Shown: positions 1 to 8,629 of the stretch, one piece after another
How positions within the stretch are numbered: position 1 is the first letter of the stretch
Layout of the letters: each line of letters begins with the position of its first letter
Virus record (IMG/VR): IMGVR_UViG_3300025674_000095
Coordinates: 1 to 42,189 of that record
Length of the DNA stretch: 42,189 nt
Direction: 5' to 3' (one strand)
Source: a virus
Translations under genes and position numbers: made by a program
Notes under the pieces: model-generated
What the model saw: only the letters and a program-made list of their open reading frames with translations
What the model was told of the DNA's origin: nothing
Database searches by the model: none

Positions 1-1
1 T

Positions 2-1006
2 ATGGGTGGACAAATTCCTACAATTGTACCCACTATATTTCGTCTTGACTTTTCTAATGAAACTATAAGTAATCCTGGAAATGGTTTACCAATCGCAACT
101 AGCAGCGCCGCAGCAGTTTCCGGTGGAACATCAGTTGCTCGTGGAAAAGGATATAAGACTTATGGATATATTAGCACCATTACAGCATACATGAGACTTG
201 ATTTTACAACTGAAACTGCGGCAGATACTTCAGCATCTAGTCCTGGAAGTATTCAGTCTGGTGCAGGAGTAATTTCTAATAATAATTATGGTTACTTTGC
301 CGGTAAAATTCCGGTGAGCACAGATGCAGAAAAACTTGATTTCTCAAGTGAATCTCTTATTAGTATGGGAGAATTTCTACCAGTTGCAATGAACTATATC
401 TCATCAAATATTAAAAATAGTAATTATGGATACCAAGTTGGGGGGTTTTATCCGCCAAGTCTAGAATACAGTAGTGTACGTAGACTGGAATTTTCCTCAG
501 AAGTTTTTTCTGATATTCCGACTGTTATGCCAGAAAAAGGTAGATATCGTCAAAATTTTTCTACCCAATCATATGGTTATACTATGGGTGGATATTATTA
601 TGATGCTCCAGGAGATGATTGGTTTAGTACCATATCAAGACTTGATTTTATAAGTGAAACTGTTTCCATAATTGGTTCAATAGGTCCTGCAACATGTGAT
701 GGTCGTGCAGCAGTGCAAAATAATTTAAATGGATATGTATGTGGTGGTAGTTTTCCATATATTAACACAGTATATAAAATGGAATTTGCTACAGAAAATG
801 TTAGCACACCAGGAAATAATTTACCAATTACTGTTAGTGCTGCAAATGCATTACCGGATATGCACTATGGATATATTTGTGGTGGAAACACTCCAACTTC
901 AACTTCGAATATATTTAGATTAGATTTTTCTACTGAGTCTGTTAGTGATACAACTAACAACTTACCCGCAGCAACGAATTTCTCCAATATAGGTACTCCG
1001 AATTAA
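2..1006 (+). CDS. Kelch-like repeat tail fibre protein, C-terminal part (5' truncated)
   Basis: The frame is open from the left edge, so the true start lies outside the window. The visible 334 residues are about seven imperfect repeats of roughly 45-50 residues. Each has an aromatic-glycine core such as YGYICGG, then a RLDFS-ET-S segment and a proline-rich turn. This resembles Kelch/galactose-oxidase propeller blades, and similar repeat proteins in cyanophages are thought to be distal tail fibre or adhesin parts. The repeats are more diverged than in the related gene at 1837-3744. The gene ends four bases before the sulfotransferase start, so the two are probably co-translated. The fibre role is inferred from repeats and context. 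Confidence 0.7.
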   Translation: MGGQIPTIVPTIFRLDFSNETISNPGNGLPIATSSAAAVSGGTSVARGKGYKTYGYISTITAYMRLDFTTETAADTSASSPGSIQSGAGVISNNNYGYFAGKIPVSTDAEKLDFSSESLISMGEFLPVAMNYISSNIKNSNYGYQVGGFYPPSLEYSSVRRLEFSSEVFSDIPTVMPEKGRYRQNFSTQSYGYTMGGYYYDAPGDDWFSTISRLDFISETVSIIGSIGPATCDGRAAVQNNLNGYVCGGSFPYINTVYKMEFATENVSTPGNNLPITVSAANALPDMHYGYICGGNTPTSTSNIFRLDFSTESVSDTTNNLPAATNFSNIGTPN

Positions 1007-1009
1007 ATT

Positions 1010-1837
1010 ATGAAACAATTTTATTTTATGTCTGGTCTTCCAAGATCAGGTTCGACTTTATTAACGGCACTACTTAATCAGAATCCAGAGATACATGCAT
1101 CCACTAACTCACCGTTGTTGGATACAATACATTATACGGAAGAGTATCTACTAAAAGACTCAGAGCAATATAAGGCACACCCAAACCCAGAAGGAGCACA
1201 TAAAGTCCTATCGTCTATTCCAGAGAATTATTACTGTAACACCCCACAGAATATTATTGTAGATAAGTCAAGAGGGTGGGTAAATCAGATAGAACATATA
1301 CAAGATTATATCACAAAGGAACCAAAGATCATCTGCCCCGTCAGAGATATTCATGATATTATAACTTCATTTTTATATTTGATTCAAAAGTCAAGTACAA
1401 GATCTTTTGTTGATGAGCGTTTGATTGGGAACGGAATTACTGTATCAAATGATAATCGTGCTGACTATCTAATGTCATCCCGAGGTAGTATTGGATTATG
1501 TTATCATGCACTCTCAGAAGCATTTAGAAAAGGATATGATAAGTATCTTTTATTGGTTGACTATGATGATCTGGTAAGAGATCCTCAACAACAACTTAAC
1601 AGAATCTATGATTTTTTAGAACTACCAAGATTCATTCATAGTTTTGATAAAGTAAAACCAAAGCAAGAGGAGAATGATAATGTCTATGGTTTAGAGAATA
1701 TGCACACGGTTAGAAGTAGTGTTGAAAAGATACACCGAGACAATACAAAGTTCTTGAGTGAGTATGTTTTGAATAAATACAAACACATGGAGTTCTGGAA
1801 AAAGAGAACTCAGAGTTATTCTATTTTTGGTCTCTGA
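1010..1837 (+). CDS. Sulfotransferase family protein
   Basis: 275 residues. The N-terminus carries SGLPRSGSTLL (residues 8-18), the P-loop-like 5'-phosphosulfate-binding motif of PAPS-dependent sulfotransferases. ICPVRDIHDIITSF, near residue 105, fits the second PAPS (3'-phosphate) region. The protein has no signal peptide and should act in the host cytosol, moving sulfate from PAPS to a hydroxyl or amine; the acceptor is unknown. The gene lies between two Kelch-like fibre genes, and its stop shares one base with the start of the second (TGATG). The acceptor may therefore be a fibre protein or a surface glycan, which is inference. A related P-loop kinase-like enzyme is the main alternative. 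Confidence 0.75.
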   Translation: MKQFYFMSGLPRSGSTLLTALLNQNPEIHASTNSPLLDTIHYTEEYLLKDSEQYKAHPNPEGAHKVLSSIPENYYCNTPQNIIVDKSRGWVNQIEHIQDYITKEPKIICPVRDIHDIITSFLYLIQKSSTRSFVDERLIGNGITVSNDNRADYLMSSRGSIGLCYHALSEAFRKGYDKYLLLVDYDDLVRDPQQQLNRIYDFLELPRFIHSFDKVKPKQEENDNVYGLENMHTVRSSVEKIHRDNTKFLSEYVLNKYKHMEFWKKRTQSYSIFGL

Positions 1838-3744
1838 TGGCAGTATTTTCTCTTCAGGAAGTCAGGAAACTTCAGGTTCAGAATGTAAATGATGGGAATT
1901 TTGCCAGTTGGCCAGAAAGTGGGGCTTATGGTTACTTTGGTGGTGGATATAGTGCTTTTTCTCGTTCAACAATAGATCGTGTTGATTTCTCCAATGAAAC
2001 TATATCATTAACGGGAAATAATTTAATAACTGCATCATATCTTCTAGCAGGAACCTCAAATAATTCTTATGGTTACTTTGGTGGTGGATATAGTACTCCA
2101 CCAGCTACTCATTATTCAAAAGTAGAACGTATTGATTTCTCCAGTGAAACTATATCATTACCAGGTAATAATCTACCTGCAGTAAGGCATAGTTTAGCAG
2201 CAGTATCATCCACTTCTTATGGGTACTTTGGTGGTGGTATATCGAATCCAGTCACTCCAACTACTGTAGCAACAGTAGACCGCATTGATTTCTCCAATGA
2301 AACTATATCAGCACCAGGTAATAACTTACCTGAAGCAAGATCTCGTTTATCAGCAGTATCATCCACTTCTTATGGATACTTTGGTGGTGGTTATACACCA
2401 CCTTATGTTGCAACAATAGACCGTATTGATTTTACTACTGAAACTACATCAGCACCAGGTAATAACTTACCTGCAGCAAGAGATATGATGGGGGCAACTT
2501 CAAGTAGTTCTTATGGTTATTTTACTGGTGGAGGTCCTGGACCTGAACCATACTCATCAACATTAAACCGTATTGATTTCTCTAATGAAAGCATAGATTC
2601 AGCAATACCAACATTCCCTCCCCAGGCAAGAGAACGTTTAGCAGCAACTTCAAGTAGTTCTTATGGTTACTTTGGTGGTGGATTTCAAGTGGGACCTCGT
2701 AGTAATATTACTTTTGCTACCATGAACCGTCTCGATTTCTCCACTGAAACATTTTCACCATTTCCAGCAGTATACTATAGTTTATCTGTAGCAAGACATA
2801 GTTTAGCAGCACTCTCCGGTGGAGCATCATCTACTCGTGCAAATTATAATTCTTATGGATATTATGCTGGCGGCGCAGGTCCAGCTGGACCACCTTATGT
2901 AATTGCAACAGTAGACCGTATTGATTTCTCCAATGATGCTACATCAACACCAGGTAATAACTTACCTGTAGTAAGAAGTGAATCAGCAGCAGTATCAACC
3001 ACTTCTTATGGTTACTTTTCTGGTGGAGATAGAGATTTATCAAATGTGACTTCAACAACAGTCCGTATTAATTTCAATAGTGAGACTTTTACAGCATTAC
3101 CAGGTAGTAGTCTATCTGCAGCAAGAAACGGATTGGCAGCAGTCTCAAATAGTTCTTATGGTTTCTTTGCTGGTGGCGGCAGTTGGAGTGGTGGTACTCG
3201 AACTAGAACGTCAATAGTAGAACGTATTGATTTCTCCAATGAAACCGTGTCAACACCAGATAATGTTATATCACAAGAAAGAGATTATTTATCAGCAGTA
3301 TCATCTACTTCTTATGGATATTTTGGTGGTGGTTATACACCACCACCATCGGCTGTCTCGTCGGTAGCAACAGTAGACCGCATTGATTTATCCAATGAAA
3401 CTATATCAGCACCAGGTAATAACTTACCTGAAGCAAAAGCATGGAGCAGTGGACTCTCAAATAATTCTTATGGTTACTTTGGTGGTGGTAGTATTCCTTT
3501 TACTTCAAGAGTATATCGCATAGAGTTCTCTAATGAAACCTGGTCATTACCGGGTAATAATCTATCTGGAACAAGAAGAGGAGCAGCAGCAACCGCATCT
3601 GATTATCATGGTTACTTTGGTGGCGGAGTAGAATCGGGTGATGTTAGTACCGTTGACCGTTTAGATTTCTCCAATGAAACTTTGTCAACACCAAGCAATA
3701 AATTATCTGAAGAAAGAGATGCTATAATAGCAGTCACCAACTAA
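1837..3744 (+). CDS. Kelch-like repeat tail fibre protein
   Basis: 635 residues, made almost entirely of twelve repeats of about 50 residues. Each repeat begins with YGYFGGG or a close variant, continues with a variable loop, then a DRIDFSNETIS-like segment, PGNNLP, and an AR..LAAVSS-like helix or turn. This suits a Kelch-type beta-propeller or a stack of such blades. Variation is concentrated in the loop after GGG, where an adhesin would contact its receptor. Many repeats are close to identical in DNA sequence, so slippage or recombination is likely. The start codon overlaps the sulfotransferase stop by one base. A late-type promoter follows at 3747. The tail-fibre role is inferred. Confidence 0.75.
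   Translation: MAVFSLQEVRKLQVQNVNDGNFASWPESGAYGYFGGGYSAFSRSTIDRVDFSNETISLTGNNLITASYLLAGTSNNSYGYFGGGYSTPPATHYSKVERIDFSSETISLPGNNLPAVRHSLAAVSSTSYGYFGGGISNPVTPTTVATVDRIDFSNETISAPGNNLPEARSRLSAVSSTSYGYFGGGYTPPYVATIDRIDFTTETTSAPGNNLPAARDMMGATSSSSYGYFTGGGPGPEPYSSTLNRIDFSNESIDSAIPTFPPQARERLAATSSSSYGYFGGGFQVGPRSNITFATMNRLDFSTETFSPFPAVYYSLSVARHSLAALSGGASSTRANYNSYGYYAGGAGPAGPPYVIATVDRIDFSNDATSTPGNNLPVVRSESAAVSTTSYGYFSGGDRDLSNVTSTTVRINFNSETFTALPGSSLSAARNGLAAVSNSSYGFFAGGGSWSGGTRTRTSIVERIDFSNETVSTPDNVISQERDYLSAVSSTSYGYFGGGYTPPPSAVSSVATVDRIDLSNETISAPGNNLPEAKAWSSGLSNNSYGYFGGGSIPFTSRVYRIEFSNETWSLPGNNLSGTRRGAAATASDYHGYFGGGVESGDVSTVDRLDFSNETLSTPSNKLSEERDAIIAVTN
1912..3740 (+). repeat. Twelve tandem Kelch-like coding repeats (about 150 bp each)
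   Basis: The blocks TATGGTTACTTTGGTGGTGG, GTATTGATTTCTCCAATGAA and CCAGGTAATAACTTACCTG recur with few changes through the gene, separated by variable 10-60 base segments that encode the loop after each GGG. Conserved blocks around variable loops suggest that units can be shuffled by homologous recombination. Confidence 0.75.
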
Positions 3745-3746
3745 CA

Positions 3747-3753
3747 CTAAATA
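3747..3753 (+). promoter_or_regulatory. T4-type late promoter motif CTAAATA
   Basis: CTAAATA followed by AATC, 21 bases before the ATG at 3775 and just after the stop of the upstream fibre gene. It matches the late-promoter core reported for T4-like cyanophages (T4 itself uses TATAAATA). The same motif at nearly the same spacing precedes the genes at 17075 and 25104. Confidence 0.6.
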
Positions 3754-3774
3754 AATCACATATAAAATTTCAGT

Positions 3775-4434
3775 ATGAATGATATTCTTGCTAATGTTTT
3801 GATTCAACCTAAAGTTGTAACTGGTGATGGATTGAAACTTTTAACTGACCATATGAGAACTGCCCATAAAGAACCAATGGGAGTTTTTGATGCAGAGAAA
3901 AGTGACGAAACCAGAGAAAGACATTCCAAAATTGATAAGAATGTAAGGAATGTTGAGTGTGCAGATTTTGGAAATATTCTTCCTCAGATTGAAGAATTGA
4001 TGAAAAATATTGTTGAACATGTCATCAATCCATTTTATGGATTTAAGATTAGGGATTGTGAACCACCACAACTTCTTTGTTATTCTCCTGGCGGTCACTA
4101 TAAACCTCATAATGATGGAGAAGGTCTGTGGACGAATCCAGACGGAACTAAGTTATGGAAGAAGACAATTGATAGAGATTTGTCAATGGTTCTTTTCTTG
4201 AATGATGATTTTGAAGGTGGATACTTTTCATTCCCAGATTTAAGAATCAAGATTAAACCAGAACCAGGTTTGCTTGTGTGCTTCCCATCGTCAAGATGGT
4301 ATACACATACCGTTGAACCAGTTATTTCTGGAAATCGTTATGCAATGGTGACTTGGATGAGAGTTCAAGGATTTAAGACAAAAGAAGAAGTTGATAAAGA
4401 AATTGCCGATAAATATGGTATAGAAGTTTATTAG
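3775..4434 (+). CDS. 2-oxoglutarate/Fe(II) oxygenase, prolyl 4-hydroxylase-like
   Basis: 219 residues. The metal-binding HxD is H112-N-D114 in YKPHND, the distal histidine is H178 in YTHTVEP, and R188 in GNRYAM fits the 2-oxoglutarate-binding basic residue. The segment from SMVLFLNDDFEGGYFSF to PGLLVCFPSS matches the core strands of the P4Hc domain. The reaction would be 2-oxoglutarate- and O2-dependent hydroxylation of an unknown substrate. Such genes are frequent in cyanomyoviruses. It sits behind a late-type motif and directly before a tail-fibre-assembly-like gene, so a structural protein is one possible substrate. Confidence 0.85.
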   Translation: MNDILANVLIQPKVVTGDGLKLLTDHMRTAHKEPMGVFDAEKSDETRERHSKIDKNVRNVECADFGNILPQIEELMKNIVEHVINPFYGFKIRDCEPPQLLCYSPGGHYKPHNDGEGLWTNPDGTKLWKKTIDRDLSMVLFLNDDFEGGYFSFPDLRIKIKPEPGLLVCFPSSRWYTHTVEPVISGNRYAMVTWMRVQGFKTKEEVDKEIADKYGIEVY

Positions 4435-4438
4435 GAAT

Positions 4439-5224
4439 ATGACTCAATTACTTAAGCATTATTATTTGAATCGTGATAATGGGAAGTGGGCAACTGATAC
4501 TCGATTTGGATTGATGATGCCTAAGATTGAGCATTTGGATGTTCAATATAGATTGGAAGATGAGAACAATATTCCCTTTATGCTGTCCCATGTTCCAGAG
4601 AATCTTGAAAAACAAATAAGAGTTACATATCTAGAATATGGTCAATATGCAACAGATGAAGAAGATAATGAGTTACCACTAGAAAATCAATTAGAACTCT
4701 GGTTAAATGCAAATAATATTGTAGGTATTGAAACTACTAGAATAGAATATGATGAAAATATACTGGAACCAACTGGTGTTCCTAGTGGAGAAACAAGGGA
4801 AAGAGTTGCATTTGATGTAAAATATAATGAACCTTATGTGGTTACAGAGTCTGTTGGATTAACAACACTCTCTCAGGCACAATGGGATTCAGAGATCTCT
4901 ACTTATGATACCAGACAACAGAATAGCAGATATGATATTCTCAGAGTCAATCGTGATAAGATGCTTGAGAGTACTGATTGGTTAGTGATCAAATCACAGG
5001 AAACTAATGTTGCTTTATCGACAGAATTTATAACTTGGAGACAAGAACTCAGAGAACTTCCAAACAATGTGGGATTTCCAACTTCTTATCCTAATCTTCC
5101 AAGTTCATTAGAAAGTGATTCTCAATTACAAGAACTTACAAGTAACTTTAATGAGGTAAGATCTTTTCAAATGATCAATGATCCTCTACCACCTCTTCCT
5201 GAACCAGAGTTACCTGGTGAGTAA
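4439..5224 (+). CDS. Tail fibre assembly-like protein
   Basis: 261 residues. The segment around residues 165-205 (R-R-D-LESTDWLV, then W-QELRELP) is the hallmark of phage tail fibre assembly/XkdW-type domains, which end in a TDW and a W-R-LR-LP helix pair. The N-terminal half is acidic beta-rich sequence, and the C-terminus is a proline-rich acidic tail (PLPPLPEPELPGE). It probably acts as a chaperone or adaptor for the fibres encoded upstream. It starts five bases after the P4H-like gene. Its 3' end overlaps the convergent minus-strand oxygenase by 15 bases, and no terminator is visible between them. Confidence 0.6.
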   Translation: MTQLLKHYYLNRDNGKWATDTRFGLMMPKIEHLDVQYRLEDENNIPFMLSHVPENLEKQIRVTYLEYGQYATDEEDNELPLENQLELWLNANNIVGIETTRIEYDENILEPTGVPSGETRERVAFDVKYNEPYVVTESVGLTTLSQAQWDSEISTYDTRQQNSRYDILRVNRDKMLESTDWLVIKSQETNVALSTEFITWRQELRELPNNVGFPTSYPNLPSSLESDSQLQELTSNFNEVRSFQMINDPLPPLPEPELPGE

Positions 5225-5788
5225 ATCAAAGCACTTTTGATTACGGTCGTATGCATAATCAGCATACTGACCGTTTTTTCTTACAAAGTGAAGAAACAAT
5301 TGCATAAACCTATCGTTCTCATGAGTTCTCAATGGTGATCTCCAATGAGGCACAATAGTTCCAAGATATGCAAGACCATCACCAGCAGGAGTTACAACCT
5401 CTCTACGCTTCCCTGTAAGGTCTTTGAGTTTAATTGGCCATTGTGCATCACCAGAGATATTCATCGTCACTGAGACCTCACAGGAGGGTCTATCCGTGTG
5501 ACAATTCATCCATCCTTTATTGTGATACGTTGTTGTAAACCAATAAGTTGGAATGAGTTCTTCTTCAAGTGCTTCTTCTAAGATTGGTTTAATTCTTTTC
5601 ATCACAAAAGTAGAAGAAGGTGGAGCATAACAAGTCAAAACATTTCCTCTCTCAGGATCGTAATGAGTTTTAAGACTACCAAGATCTCTTACGGCACCTA
5701 TTAGATTTTGATACTTGATTTGTATTGCTTCTTCTTTAGTAATAATGTTGGGAATATAATGCCAACCTTTTTTAACAAATGAACTCAT
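5210..5788 (-). CDS. 2OG-Fe(II) oxygenase-like protein
   Basis: 192 residues, read from the ATG at 5788 (MSSFVKKGW). The open frame extends further upstream, but only this start agrees with the related protein at 6540. The metal motif is H97-T-D99 in NCHTDRPS, with a distal H148 in PHWRSP. Both motifs and the PAGDG turn between them are shared with the 6540 protein, so the two are paralogues. The substrate is unknown. It is the only minus-strand gene in the left half of the window and is transcribed divergently from the oxygenase at 5906. A minus-strand early-type promoter can be read at 5863-5835. Confidence 0.75.
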   Translation of the reverse strand: MSSFVKKGWHYIPNIITKEEAIQIKYQNLIGAVRDLGSLKTHYDPERGNVLTCYAPPSSTFVMKRIKPILEEALEEELIPTYWFTTTYHNKGWMNCHTDRPSCEVSVTMNISGDAQWPIKLKDLTGKRREVVTPAGDGLAYLGTIVPHWRSPLRTHENDRFMQLFLHFVRKNGQYADYAYDRNQKCFDLLTR

Positions 5789-5834
5789 AGTATTCTTTAT
5801 ATAATTACTATGTATCTTTAACCGGGACAAACCT

Positions 5835-5895
5835 AGTCTACTGACATTTTTGATTCGTGTCAAGTCTTGACAAAATGAAAAGTTTGCATTAAACT
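5835..5895. promoter_or_regulatory. Divergent early-type promoter pair sharing a palindromic -35 region
   Basis: The perfect inverted repeat TGTCAAG-T-CTTGACA (5858-5872) holds a TTGACA on each strand. Plus strand: TTGACA 5867-5872, 17 bases, TAAACT 5890-5895, leading to the gene at 5906. Minus strand: TTGACA 5863-5858, 17 bases, TAGACT 5840-5835, leading to the gene starting at 5788. Both -35 boxes are perfect and both -10 boxes match 4 of 6. The plus start site would be within a few bases of the start codon, giving a very short leader. Confidence 0.55.
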
Positions 5896-5905
5896 CGAAA
5901 AAGAA

Positions 5906-6538
5906 TTGGTGTGGTTTTTGGCATTTCAAAGTATTTGGTATCATACTGATCTTCCAGAAAGTGTAGTAGATATACTTGAAAAAGATCTTGTACAAAACTA
6001 TGGGGAACGGATGGGAGACTCTAGGTTGCATGGAGATGCTCTTAATAAAGACAAACGAAATTCTAAAAATGCTTGGATTCCAACAACTCATTGGAGTGCG
6101 GGATTTGTTTGGCACTATGTCGAAAGAGCAAATCGTGAAAATTTTCTGTATGACATCCGTAATGTTGATGGAGAAAATATGCAATTCACAAAGTATGGCG
6201 TTGGTGAATTTTATGGATGGCATAATGATGCTGGAATTTCATGTCACTATAAACCAGTAAGTGTTGGTAATCATCATGAAGGAAGAGCACAAGATTTTGT
6301 TAATGAAAATTTAGAATTAGTAAGAAAACTTTCTTTTGTTCTTCAACTGTCTAATCCAGAAGACTATGAGGGTGGAAATCTTCAACTTCTTGCTGAAGAT
6401 GGAAAGTCATATTTTGCACCAAGAAAACGGGGCACCATAATTGTTTTTGATTCTCGTACACAACACCGTGTACTTAAAGTTACAAAAGGAATTCGTAAGT
6501 CTCTTGTTGGATGGGTAGTTGGACCAAGGTGGAAATAA
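5906..6538 (+). CDS. 2OG-Fe(II) oxygenase (conserved cyanophage type)
   Basis: About 209 residues. The metal ligands are H106-N-D108 in GWHNDAG and H187 in TQHRVLK, with GIRKSLVGW downstream for 2-oxoglutarate binding. The order YEGGNLQLL, then RGTIIVFDSRTQHRV, is typical of PKHD-type hydroxylases. Highly similar proteins are common in marine T4-like phages. The start is uncertain: TTG at 5906 or GTG at 5909. No ATG lies in frame near the conserved N-terminus and no clear ribosome site is visible, so residue numbers count from 5906. Expression probably comes from the promoter at 5867. The stop is one base before the next start. Confidence 0.8.
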   Translation: MVWFLAFQSIWYHTDLPESVVDILEKDLVQNYGERMGDSRLHGDALNKDKRNSKNAWIPTTHWSAGFVWHYVERANRENFLYDIRNVDGENMQFTKYGVGEFYGWHNDAGISCHYKPVSVGNHHEGRAQDFVNENLELVRKLSFVLQLSNPEDYEGGNLQLLAEDGKSYFAPRKRGTIIVFDSRTQHRVLKVTKGIRKSLVGWVVGPRWK

Positions 6539-6539
6539 T

Positions 6540-7220
6540 ATGGCAGAACGTATGACTTTACAAGATGTAAATCTGGCAGAAAAAAATAATAGTGGTACTT
6601 CAAAAACAAAAAATAAAAAATTTGATAAAAATGGATATCTTATAGTTAGAAATTTATGGGATCCTAAAGAACTTTTTAGACCAGTGCCATCGGAAAGGGG
6701 ACAGATTAACTATTGGGGAAGAGGTAAAGATCAGTTCAATCACATTCCATTAGAATCTCAAGTCGAAGGATCTCTTGCAGTTTATTCACATCCTCAATAT
6801 AGATCTATTCATTCCAGAATTCGTTTAAAACTTGAAGAAATTATTGGTGATAAGTTGTATAATACTTATTATTATGATCGTTATTATTTTCCAGGACAAG
6901 AATTGAAAATACATTGTGACAGAGATGCTTGTGAAATATCCGTCACAGTTCATGTCAGTACAAATCTTAAAAAACCATGGCCTATATGGATTAAGACTCC
7001 AGACTATGATGGTATAACTGGAAAAAATTATTCTGCCATTTTATCACCTGGGGATGGTATGATATATAAGGGGTGTGAAAGACCACATTGGAGAGATCCA
7101 ATGCCAGGTAAAAAAAAGTTCTGGAATATATTTAAAAAAGAAGAACTTTATTATCATCAAATCTTTTTTCATTATGTTCTTGCTAATGGAGTAAGATCAC
7201 ATTATGCAAATGATCGTTGA
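6540..7220 (+). CDS. 2OG-Fe(II) oxygenase-like protein, paralogue of the 5210 gene
   Basis: 226 residues from ATG 6540, which has AAGGTGG ten bases upstream; a further in-frame TTG at 6519 is less likely. H125-C-D127 (KIHCDRDACEISV) and H183 in RPHWRDP match the minus-strand paralogue motif by motif. An insert here (KTPDYDGITGKNYS) lengthens the loop between them. The N-terminal 40 residues are lysine- and asparagine-rich and look disordered. Function beyond the oxygenase fold is unknown. It is the middle gene of a co-directional run from 5906 to 8228, so it may act with the glycan genes that follow. Confidence 0.7.
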   Translation: MAERMTLQDVNLAEKNNSGTSKTKNKKFDKNGYLIVRNLWDPKELFRPVPSERGQINYWGRGKDQFNHIPLESQVEGSLAVYSHPQYRSIHSRIRLKLEEIIGDKLYNTYYYDRYYFPGQELKIHCDRDACEISVTVHVSTNLKKPWPIWIKTPDYDGITGKNYSAILSPGDGMIYKGCERPHWRDPMPGKKKFWNIFKKEELYYHQIFFHYVLANGVRSHYANDR

Positions 7221-7244
7221 AAATTTATTATCTGAGAGTATTAA

Positions 7245-8228
7245 ATGTCTGAAAATTTTGTAAAACTTGCTTTAGAAAATGGAGGATCAATTCATCCTTT
7301 GATCATTCCATCATCAGATTTGAAAGGACCTGCAATTACTAATCCTTCCATTTACAATGATAATGGTAGGATTCTTGTTAACCTCAGAAACATTAATTAC
7401 ACTTTATATCATTCTGAAAAAAATATTTTTGAACACCACTGGGGACCACTTGTTTATATTCATCCCGAAGATGACCTTCGTCTTCGTACCTGGAATGTGA
7501 TTGGAGAACTTGATAGGGATATGAGACTTAAGTGGCACACTCACATTGATACATCAAAACATCCTGACAAAGAACTTTGGGAGTTTGTTGGTCTTGAAGA
7601 TGCTCGTATTTTTAGGTGGGAAGGAAAACTCTATACCTGTGGTGTTCGACGCGACTTAGACACTATCGGTACTGGTCGCATGGAACTATGTGAGATTGAA
7701 ATTAATGATGGTAAGGTAAAGGAACTTAGTCAACATCGTATTCCCACACCAGGAGACAATGGTTCTTATTGCGAAAAGAATTGGATGCCAATTCTTGATA
7801 TGCCATACCACTTTGTGAAGTGGACAAACGGAACTGAAGTTGTAAAGTATGATATTAATACTGGGAAAACAACTCAAGTAGTAGTAACTAATTTTAGAGA
7901 TCTTGGTTGTATTGATCTTCGTGGAGGATCGCAAGTAATTCCTTTTGGCGAATATCGACTAGCACTTAACCACGAGACATTTTTGTTCAAGAGTGTTGCT
8001 GGCAGAAAAGATGGAACATATCGCCACAGATTCATTGTTTGGGATAAAAACTGGAATATTGTAAAGGTATCAAGACGATTTTCTTTCTTAGAAGGTGAGA
8101 TTGAATTTGCCGTTGGTATGTGTGAGTATGGTGATGATTATCTAATTACTTTTGGATTCCAAGATAATGCCGCTTATCTTGTGAGAGTCAATCAGGAATT
8201 TGTTAAAAATTATATTTTCGAAGAATGA
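7245..8228 (+). CDS. GH130-like five-bladed beta-propeller protein
   Basis: 327 residues. Features in order: TNPSI near residue 32, GLEDARIF (116-123), EKNWMP (177-182), GGSQ near 228 and a late NHETF. In the GH130 mannoside phosphorylase and related five-blade propellers, the (G)EDxR and EKNW motifs line the sugar site, and here they are both present. It could be a glycoside phosphorylase or hydrolase, or a sugar-binding relative; the catalytic acid cannot be assigned by eye. There is no signal peptide. It ends in an ATGA overlap with the acetyltransferase, which ties it to the amino-sugar gene set. Confidence 0.6.
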   Translation: MSENFVKLALENGGSIHPLIIPSSDLKGPAITNPSIYNDNGRILVNLRNINYTLYHSEKNIFEHHWGPLVYIHPEDDLRLRTWNVIGELDRDMRLKWHTHIDTSKHPDKELWEFVGLEDARIFRWEGKLYTCGVRRDLDTIGTGRMELCEIEINDGKVKELSQHRIPTPGDNGSYCEKNWMPILDMPYHFVKWTNGTEVVKYDINTGKTTQVVVTNFRDLGCIDLRGGSQVIPFGEYRLALNHETFLFKSVAGRKDGTYRHRFIVWDKNWNIVKVSRRFSFLEGEIEFAVGMCEYGDDYLITFGFQDNAAYLVRVNQEFVKNYIFEE

Positions 8229-8629
8229 ATGATCCTATAGTTCCACATCCAAATTTAGTAAACATCTATGGATGTACGTTTGGTAAAGATGTTTTTGTTG
8301 GACCTTTTGTAGAAATACAAAAGAATACAAAGATTGGAGATTTGACAAGAATCCAGAGTCATAGTTTTATTTGTGAGGGAGTTGTAATTGGTGAAGATTG
8401 TTTTATTGGTCATGGTGTAATGTTTATTAATGATCTTTTTGATGGAAAGACTCATCATGAAGGTGATTGGATAATGAGAACTACAACAATAGGAAATAGG
8501 GTTCGTATTGGATCAAATGCAACAATACTCCCTGTCAATATTGGAGATGATGTTATAATTGGTGCTGGATCAGTTGTAACTAAAGATGTACCATCTGGAT
8601 CTATAGTAAAAGGAAATCCTGCAAGATGA
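8225..8629 (+). CDS. Left-handed beta-helix (hexapeptide) N-acetyltransferase
   Basis: 134 residues. Repeating hexapeptides starting with I, L or V ([43 protein letters not shown]) mark the beta-helix acyltransferase fold. The layout, with [11 protein letters not shown] followed by a loop and a terminal [16 protein letters not shown], is that of the WlbB/WbpD/FdtC group, which acetylates a 3-amino sugar nucleotide with acetyl-CoA. The neighbours are exactly the dehydrogenase and aminotransferase expected to make that substrate. It overlaps both neighbours by ATGA, indicating translational coupling. Confidence 0.8.
   Translation: MNDPIVPHPNLVNIYGCTFGKDVFVGPFVEIQKNTKIGDLTRIQSHSFICEGVVIGEDCFIGHGVMFINDLFDGKTHHEGDWIMRTTTIGNRVRIGSNATILPVNIGDDVIIGAGSVVTKDVPSGSIVKGNPAR

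Noticed and set aside
5789-6223. N-terminal extension of the minus-strand oxygenase up to 6223
   Set aside because: The extension overlaps the strongly conserved oxygenase on the plus strand and reads as low-quality sequence; the paralogue at 6540 supports the start at 5788.
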